Part shown: piece after piece, positions 32,141-35,741 of the stretch | How the letters are laid out: the number at the start of each line of letters is the position of its first letter | How positions within the stretch are numbered: the first letter of the stretch is position 1 | Origin: Candidatus Thiomargarita nelsonii | GTDB taxonomy: Bacteria > Pseudomonadota > Gammaproteobacteria > Beggiatoales > Beggiatoaceae | NCBI GenBank assembly: GCA_000785145.2 | Contig: JSZA02000068.1 | Coordinates: forward strand, 1 to 35,741 | Length of the DNA: 35,741 bases | Direction: 5' to 3' | Program-made: the position numbers and the translations under genes | Notes under the pieces: generated by a model | The model's database searches: none | The model's input: the letters and a program-made list of their open reading frames with translations, nothing else | What the model was told of the DNA's origin: nothing

Positions 32141-32923
32141 TTAATTGGAAGACGACACTTGACGACCATTCACAGCTTGCAATGGGCGTACATTTTTAGG
32201 ATACACGCTTTGATATTGTGCCAATTGTTCGGCAGAAATGGACACTGTCTGCTTGAGTACCATCCATTTGACGCCTTCAGAGCAAGGCGGAGTGGTTAAG
32301 GAACCCTCAAAGGCATAATAATTTTTATCTTCGGGTAATAATTGATTAAGTTCGATCTGTGTCTCATGCTGTTGTGGTTCAGTCACCGTTTTAGGCATGA
32401 CATCCCACAGGGTTTGAATCAAGGGATTGGCGGTTTCGCCGACTTCCAAGAGAACGGCGACAACGGCTAGCTGATCTTGGGCATTTTTATGTACCATATG
32501 GATGACCATATCTGCCGGTTTGCCATTAATAGCCTCTTCGCTGGGCGTATGGGTGTGGAATTGCAACAATTGATACTCATCATCAGCGATTTTCAGAGTG
32601 CCGCTTGCCGTCATCTTAATGGTATGTCCGTTGTTTTCGATAACCACTGGAATTGGGCTGTAATTAAATGCTAGCGGCGGCAAATCTGCTGTGACACTTT
32701 CACTGATGTCAATTGGGGATTGTTGTTGACCAGTGCCACATAAACCATATTCTTCTGATAAAGTGCCCCAATGACTTGGTCCCGTTTCACCTTCATAACT
32801 CCAATGGGCGTTGCTATGCGCCTTGGCATTGGCATCACTGTGAGCCGTGTCGTTGTTGTTACAAGCAGTCAGTTGTAAGCCGAGAGCGGCTACTGTGGCT
32901 ACAGCTAGTTTTTGATAGGACAT
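32141..32923 (-). CDS. Alpha-class carbonic anhydrase, lipoprotein
   Basis: This 260-residue zinc enzyme interconverts CO2 and bicarbonate outside the cytoplasm. A lipoprotein signal is present (LGLQLTAC, lipidated Cys21), followed by a Ser/Asn/His-rich linker and the alpha-CA fold. The zinc ligands are His123 and His125 in QFHTHTPSEE and His142 in IHMVH. The proton-shuttle histidine is His100 in ENNGH, and LTTPPCSEGVKW is the substrate-pocket signature. Cys62 and the cysteine of TPPC can form the usual disulfide. AAGGAG lies about 11 nt before the start. In autotrophic or sulfur-oxidising bacteria such enzymes support carbon supply or pH control; this is inference. It stands apart from the neighbouring genes, with repeats on both sides. 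Confidence 0.95.
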   Translation of the reverse strand: MSYQKLAVATVAALGLQLTACNNNDTAHSDANAKAHSNAHWSYEGETGPSHWGTLSEEYGLCGTGQQQSPIDISESVTADLPPLAFNYSPIPVVIENNGHTIKMTASGTLKIADDEYQLLQFHTHTPSEEAINGKPADMVIHMVHKNAQDQLAVVAVLLEVGETANPLIQTLWDVMPKTVTEPQQHETQIELNQLLPEDKNYYAFEGSLTTPPCSEGVKWMVLKQTVSISAEQLAQYQSVYPKNVRPLQAVNGRQVSSSN

Positions 32924-32972
32924 TGTATTTCTTGCTCCTTTATATCGTAAAGAAAAAAATTAAAAAAAAATC

Positions 32973-33090
32973 GTATAACTACTCAGCTTCTCGTTCCCAC
33001 GCTCTGCGTGGGAATGCCTGTTTGCACCGCTCTGCGGTGCGGGACGCAGAGCGTCCCTGAATGCTTTCCCACGCAGAGCGTGGGAACGAG
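32973..33090. repeat. Second copy of the 5223-5359 element, right end truncated
   Basis: It starts with GTATAACTACTCAGC and shares the TTCCCACGCTCTGCG hairpins and the GCACCGCTCTGCGGTGC core. It ends at GGGAACGAGG without the right terminal repeat, 7 bp before the lysA stop. It may serve as terminator for lysA. Confidence 0.85.
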
Positions 33091-33097
33091 GATATAT

Positions 33098-34345
33098 CTA
33101 ATCCTTGTAGTTTTCCAAAGCTAACAAATCATCTATAGTTTCGCGCCGACGCACCACCGCCACATCCTCACCATCAACCATCAACTCTACTGCTCTAGGG
33201 CGACTATTATAATTAGAACTCATCGTAAATCCATAAGCTCCGCTAGTACGTACTGCTAATAAATCACCTTGAGATAAAGCTAATGGCCTGTTTTTTCCAA
33301 GAAAATCTCCCGTTTCACAAATAGGACCAACAATATCGTAGTCTTGCACCAGCTCATCTTGTCTTGGTTGCACGGGTAAAATTTCTTGCCAAGCATTATA
33401 TAATGCTGGGCGCAATAAATCATTCATAGCAGCATCAACAATGGCAAAATGTTTGTTAGCCGTTTTTTTGAGATATTCAACTTGAGTCAGCAAAATGCCA
33501 GCATTAGCGGCAATAGCTCGCCCCGGCTCCACGATAATCTCAATAGCGGTATCGCCCAACACTTGATTAAGTGTCTCTACATACACCTCCGGCTCAGGCG
33601 GCATTTCATCATCATAACACACCCCTAAACCGCCACCGATATCGATATGTTGTAAATGAATATCCTTGTCACGCAAACGCTCAACTAAATGCATCAGCCG
33701 TTGCAAGGCATCCACAAAGGGTGTCGTTTCCGTCAATTGTGAACCAATATGGCAATCTATGCCAGTCACTTCTAAATGTGGCAAAGCAGCAGCCTCAGCA
33801 TAGACTTCAGTCGCAATATCAATATCAATACCAAATTTATTTTCTTTTAAACCCGTCGAAATATAGGGATGTGTTTTGGCATCAACATCGGGATTCACGC
33901 GGAGAGAGACGGGGGCACGTTTACCCATCTCTCCTGCGACTTGATTGAGGCGCTGCAATTCTGCCTCGGATTCTACATTAAAACACCGAATCCCCACCTC
34001 TAAAGCACGGCGCATTTCCACTACCGTTTTTCCCACGCCGGAAAAAACCATTTTTTCAGGCAAACCGCCCGCGCGTAAAACCCGCTCCAATTCTCCGCCC
34101 GATACAATATCAAATCCCGAGCCTAAACGGGCTAAAATATTTAAGACAGCGAGATTGGAATTGGCTTTGACGGCATAACAGACGAGATGTGGATGATTTT
34201 TGAATGCTCGATCAAAAGCGTACCAATGTCGCTCAAGAGTGGCGCGAGAATAGACATAACAAGGCGTACCATAAGTCTTAGCCAGTGTGGTTAAATCTAC
34301 CTCTTCGGCATATAATCTGCCATCACGATAGTTGAAATAGTCCAT
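33098..34345 (-). CDS. lysA: Diaminopimelate decarboxylase
   Basis: This 415-residue PLP-dependent enzyme does the last step of lysine synthesis, turning meso-diaminopimelate into lysine in the cytosol. It is a fold III (alanine-racemase-like) decarboxylase: the PLP lysine is Lys60 in CYAVKANSN. GFDIVSGGELERVLRAG, GIDCHIGSQ and IDIGGGLGVCYDDE line the cofactor barrel, and the second active-site part has PGRAIAANAG, CETGDFLG and GAYGFTMSSNYNSRPR. Length matches the family. It starts 7 bp after the lptM stop, the arrangement common in gammaproteobacteria. Confidence 0.97.
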   Translation of the reverse strand: MDYFNYRDGRLYAEEVDLTTLAKTYGTPCYVYSRATLERHWYAFDRAFKNHPHLVCYAVKANSNLAVLNILARLGSGFDIVSGGELERVLRAGGLPEKMVFSGVGKTVVEMRRALEVGIRCFNVESEAELQRLNQVAGEMGKRAPVSLRVNPDVDAKTHPYISTGLKENKFGIDIDIATEVYAEAAALPHLEVTGIDCHIGSQLTETTPFVDALQRLMHLVERLRDKDIHLQHIDIGGGLGVCYDDEMPPEPEVYVETLNQVLGDTAIEIIVEPGRAIAANAGILLTQVEYLKKTANKHFAIVDAAMNDLLRPALYNAWQEILPVQPRQDELVQDYDIVGPICETGDFLGKNRPLALSQGDLLAVRTSGAYGFTMSSNYNSRPRAVELMVDGEDVAVVRRRETIDDLLALENYKD

Positions 34346-34352
34346 ATAATCG

Positions 34353-34493
34353 TTAATCTTTGTGCTCTGGTTTTTCTGGCGCTTCTATTGATTTATCCGT
34401 CTGGGGCACGGGGCGTATTAAGTCACCTTTTTGACCACAGCCCAGAGTGATGAAAGATATTCCTATTAGTGTCGATAATAAATAAATTTTCAC
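34353..34493 (-). CDS. lptM: Small lipoprotein LptM (YifL/LppL-like)
   Basis: This 46-residue lipoprotein reads MKIYLLSTLIGISFITLGCG and then QKGDLIRPVP. The signal ends in a lipobox LGC with Cys19 lipidated, followed by the conserved GQKGDL motif. In E. coli LptM helps LptD form its disulfides during lipopolysaccharide-transporter assembly in the outer membrane. It starts with GTG, supported by GGGAGA 7 nt upstream, and ends 7 bp before lysA, as in related genomes. It is easy to miss because of its size and GTG start. Confidence 0.85.
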   Translation of the reverse strand: MKIYLLSTLIGISFITLGCGQKGDLIRPVPQTDKSIEAPEKPEHKD

Positions 34494-34505
34494 AACTCAT
34501 CTCCC

Positions 34506-34528
34506 GTCCAAGATAAATCTTGGACTCC
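34506..34528. repeat. CCAAGATAAATCTTGG palindrome upstream of lptM
   Basis: It abuts the stop codon of the 34529-35341 gene on one side and the ribosome site of lptM on the other, so it fills nearly the whole 35-bp gap. Confidence 0.88.
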
Positions 34529-35341
34529 TTAATAAGTGTAAGTTTTAAGGCGATTTCGCCAGCCCACTAACCAGTGAGATTCATCTTTAGGGGCATTTTT
34601 TATACGGCGTTTGAGGACATAATCAGCCGCCAAAACAAACTCAGTTATCGCATTATCCGAGTTGCCGGGCATATTTTCTAATACCTGCAATAATCCCCAA
34701 CCTTCTCCTTGATAACGTTCTTTTTCTGAAGTGCCTTTGCCTTTGAAATTAACATAATCGATTATGGCATAAATACCCATTGGGGTTTGCGCCACCCGAT
34801 CAAATTGTTTACGCACATAAGTACCTTGTTGTTTCGTGGCAGCCATCATTTTCGGCAAAGCTTGTTCCAAGCGTTTGATGATAAACTGCACTTGAAAGGG
34901 GATAGTGTCTTTAAGCAACTGGCGTAAACTGAGCATTTTGTCACTGTTTATATTATTATAGAAATCCTCATGGGAATTCCAAGGACAATCGGGCGTATTT
35001 TGTAACCACTCTGGCAATTCAACTTGTTGCTGTTGCAAAAACTCAAGGATTTGTGGAAATTGATCATCCTTAGCTCGCTTGATGCCTGCCGGATACCAGA
35101 TAAAATGACCGATACCCAATGAGGCAAATTTCTTATCCCAAGAGATGAGGTTTTTTTCCTTGCCGGCTCCCTCGTTTATCCAAATTTTATGCCCGATCGA
35201 TGCTGCATCTTTTTTATTGATGAGCTGATTTTCCTGAGTGGCAATCTCTGGTATTGCTCTTGTTTTTATTGTACTACTACTACTACAAGATGAGAACATG
35301 ATAGCAGCTAAGAGTGCTAAAAAAATCGTTTTTGTAGTCAT
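34529..35341 (-). CDS. Uncharacterised lipoprotein
   Basis: This 270-residue lipoprotein has the signal TIFLALLAAIMFSSC (lipidation at Cys19, lipobox FSSC) and a soluble part rich in polar helices. Conserved-looking segments are GHKIWINEGAGKEKNLISWD, FASLGIGHFIWYPAG, DTIPFQVQFIIKRLEQALPK and GEGWGLLQVLENMPG. I recognise it as a conserved gammaproteobacterial hypothetical family but know no function; the NEG and ISWD/FASLGIGHF pattern reminds of lysozyme-like folds, which is weak. The start at 35341 has GGAG about 8 nt upstream; the longer frame from 35392 has none. It is upstream of lptM-lysA on the same strand, separated by the palindrome. Confidence 0.75.
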   Translation of the reverse strand: MTTKTIFLALLAAIMFSSCSSSSTIKTRAIPEIATQENQLINKKDAASIGHKIWINEGAGKEKNLISWDKKFASLGIGHFIWYPAGIKRAKDDQFPQILEFLQQQQVELPEWLQNTPDCPWNSHEDFYNNINSDKMLSLRQLLKDTIPFQVQFIIKRLEQALPKMMAATKQQGTYVRKQFDRVAQTPMGIYAIIDYVNFKGKGTSEKERYQGEGWGLLQVLENMPGNSDNAITEFVLAADYVLKRRIKNAPKDESHWLVGWRNRLKTYTY

Positions 35342-35408
35342 CTGCGAGTCTCCGTAAGTAATGGCTGAAATAAACGAATAAAAAATATTCAAATTTTATG
35401 CCAGCCTT

Positions 35409-35429
35409 CCAAGATAAATCTTGGACTCC
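35409..35429. repeat. CCAAGATAAATCTTGG palindrome, directly beside a TIR element
   Basis: CCAAGATAAATCTTGG followed by ACTCC ends exactly where the TAGTAC terminal repeat begins. Confidence 0.85.
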
Positions 35430-35542
35430 TAGTACATTGTCAAGGTTGTTTTTATGGGTAATGTAGGGTGCGTCCTACGCACCTTTTGGGGCCTCACTGG
35501 TGCGTAGGACGCACCCTACAAAACAACATTGACAGAGTACTA
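35430..35542. mobile_element. 113-bp element with TAGTAC..TGTCAA ends, GTAGGGTGCG core
   Basis: TAGTACATTGTCAA (35430-35443) and TTGACAGAGTACTA (35529-35542) frame a core made of TGTAGGGTGCGTCCTACGCA and its complement. The ends are shared with 9929-10014 and 35644 onward while the core is different. There is no ORF. Confidence 0.85.
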
Positions 35543-35570
35543 GTGCAAGCTCCAATTTCAATACCATTTT

Positions 35571-35603
35571 AGAAATCAGATTTTTTTAAAAAATCGGATT
35601 TCT
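35571..35603. terminator. AT-rich hairpin, possible terminator
   Basis: AGAAATCAGATTTTTT and AAAAAATCGGATTTCT pair with one mismatch. It lies in gene-free DNA between two TIR elements; whether it terminates anything is not clear. Confidence 0.4.
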
Positions 35604-35643
35604 TTGCTTTTATAATGATCTGGATATTTCCGCCCTCCTGCAT

Positions 35644-35741
35644 TAGTACTCTGTCAATTTGTTTTTTTGGGGTTGGAGTACAAAGCTTTAGCTTTGTCAG
35701 ACAGTACAAAGCTAAAGCTTTGTACTCCAAAAAAACAAATT
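35644..35741. mobile_element. Partial element with TAGTAC end and GTACAAAGC palindromes
   Basis: TAGTACTCTGTCAA (35644-35657) is the left end. Inside, two palindromes of the GGAGTnCAAnG family with core ACAAAGCTTTAGCTTTGT face each other (35675-35698 and 35704-35728), and complementary AAACAAATT at the window end pairs with AATTTGTTT. The right terminal repeat lies beyond the window. Confidence 0.75.

Noticed and set aside
31828..32169. Open frames across the repeat array (113 and 64 codons)
   Set aside because: They translate the palindromic tandem units (repeated GFRFGKSASLHSRNN) and lack a family or ribosome site.
1..35741. tRNA or rRNA genes
   Set aside because: Looked for cloverleaf ends and rRNA signatures by eye and found none; the only structured RNA is the group II intron end.

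Overview
This looks like a piece of a gammaproteobacterial chromosome. The lptM-lysA pair, PilA-type pilins with sigma-54 promoters and gammaproteobacterial-style Shine-Dalgarno sites point there. The moderate AT content, dense small palindromic repeats, decayed genes, a group II intron end and a giant LRR/cohesin/dockerin protein fit the large filamentous sulfur bacteria (Beggiatoaceae/Thiotrichales). That placement is an inference from style; there is no rRNA or other marker in the window.

Layout. 1-289: the 3' end of a group II intron followed by the 3' exon of a short-chain dehydrogenase. 356-9296: a secondary-metabolite block with a C-A-T-C-T NRPS (minus; predicted leucine A domain), an Ntn-hydrolase acylase (plus) and an MFS exporter (minus). 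9311-10800: a graveyard of AAA ATPase, TPR and response-regulator remnants cut up by palindromes. 10808-11932: a class V alanine/serine-glyoxylate-type aminotransferase. 12031-19845: a 2604-residue secreted mosaic protein (24 plant-type LRRs in four blocks, five Calx-beta, three InlB-B-like repeats, two cohesin-like domains, one dockerin, six FG-GAP-like repeats). 20207-24471: three type IV pilin genes, each with its own sigma-54 promoter, interleaved with a decayed lipoprotein-export operon (permease and LolA-like pseudogenes) and one membrane protein. 24609-31819: a likely surface glycosylation region with two GT-C/TMTC-like membrane transferases, two GT2 polyprenyl-phosphate glycosyltransferases, a methyltransferase, a MazG-like pyrophosphohydrolase and a DUF2939 protein. 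32141-35341: alpha-carbonic anhydrase lipoprotein, lysA, lptM and an unidentified lipoprotein.

How the parts may work together. The canonical pilin (24070-24471) is followed by a GT-C enzyme and a polyprenyl-phosphate glycosyltransferase on the same strand, so pilin or surface glycosylation is plausible, although a strong terminator separates pilin from transferases. The NRPS, acylase and exporter could make, trim and export an acylated peptide, as in pyoverdine-type maturation; this is inference from adjacency.

The two most unusual signals are regulatory and repetitive. First, the regions upstream of pilins 2 and 3 carry three TGCTGAAnnTCAGCA-like dyads with almost identical spacing (20 bp, then 81 or 82 bp) ahead of a sigma-54 promoter, which looks like a conserved enhancer array. 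Second, a family of palindromes built on GGAGTnCAAnG occurs at more than a dozen sites. It has several different cores and is in places nested inside elements with TAGTAC-type terminal inverted repeats. It sits between genes, next to start codons and against stop codons.
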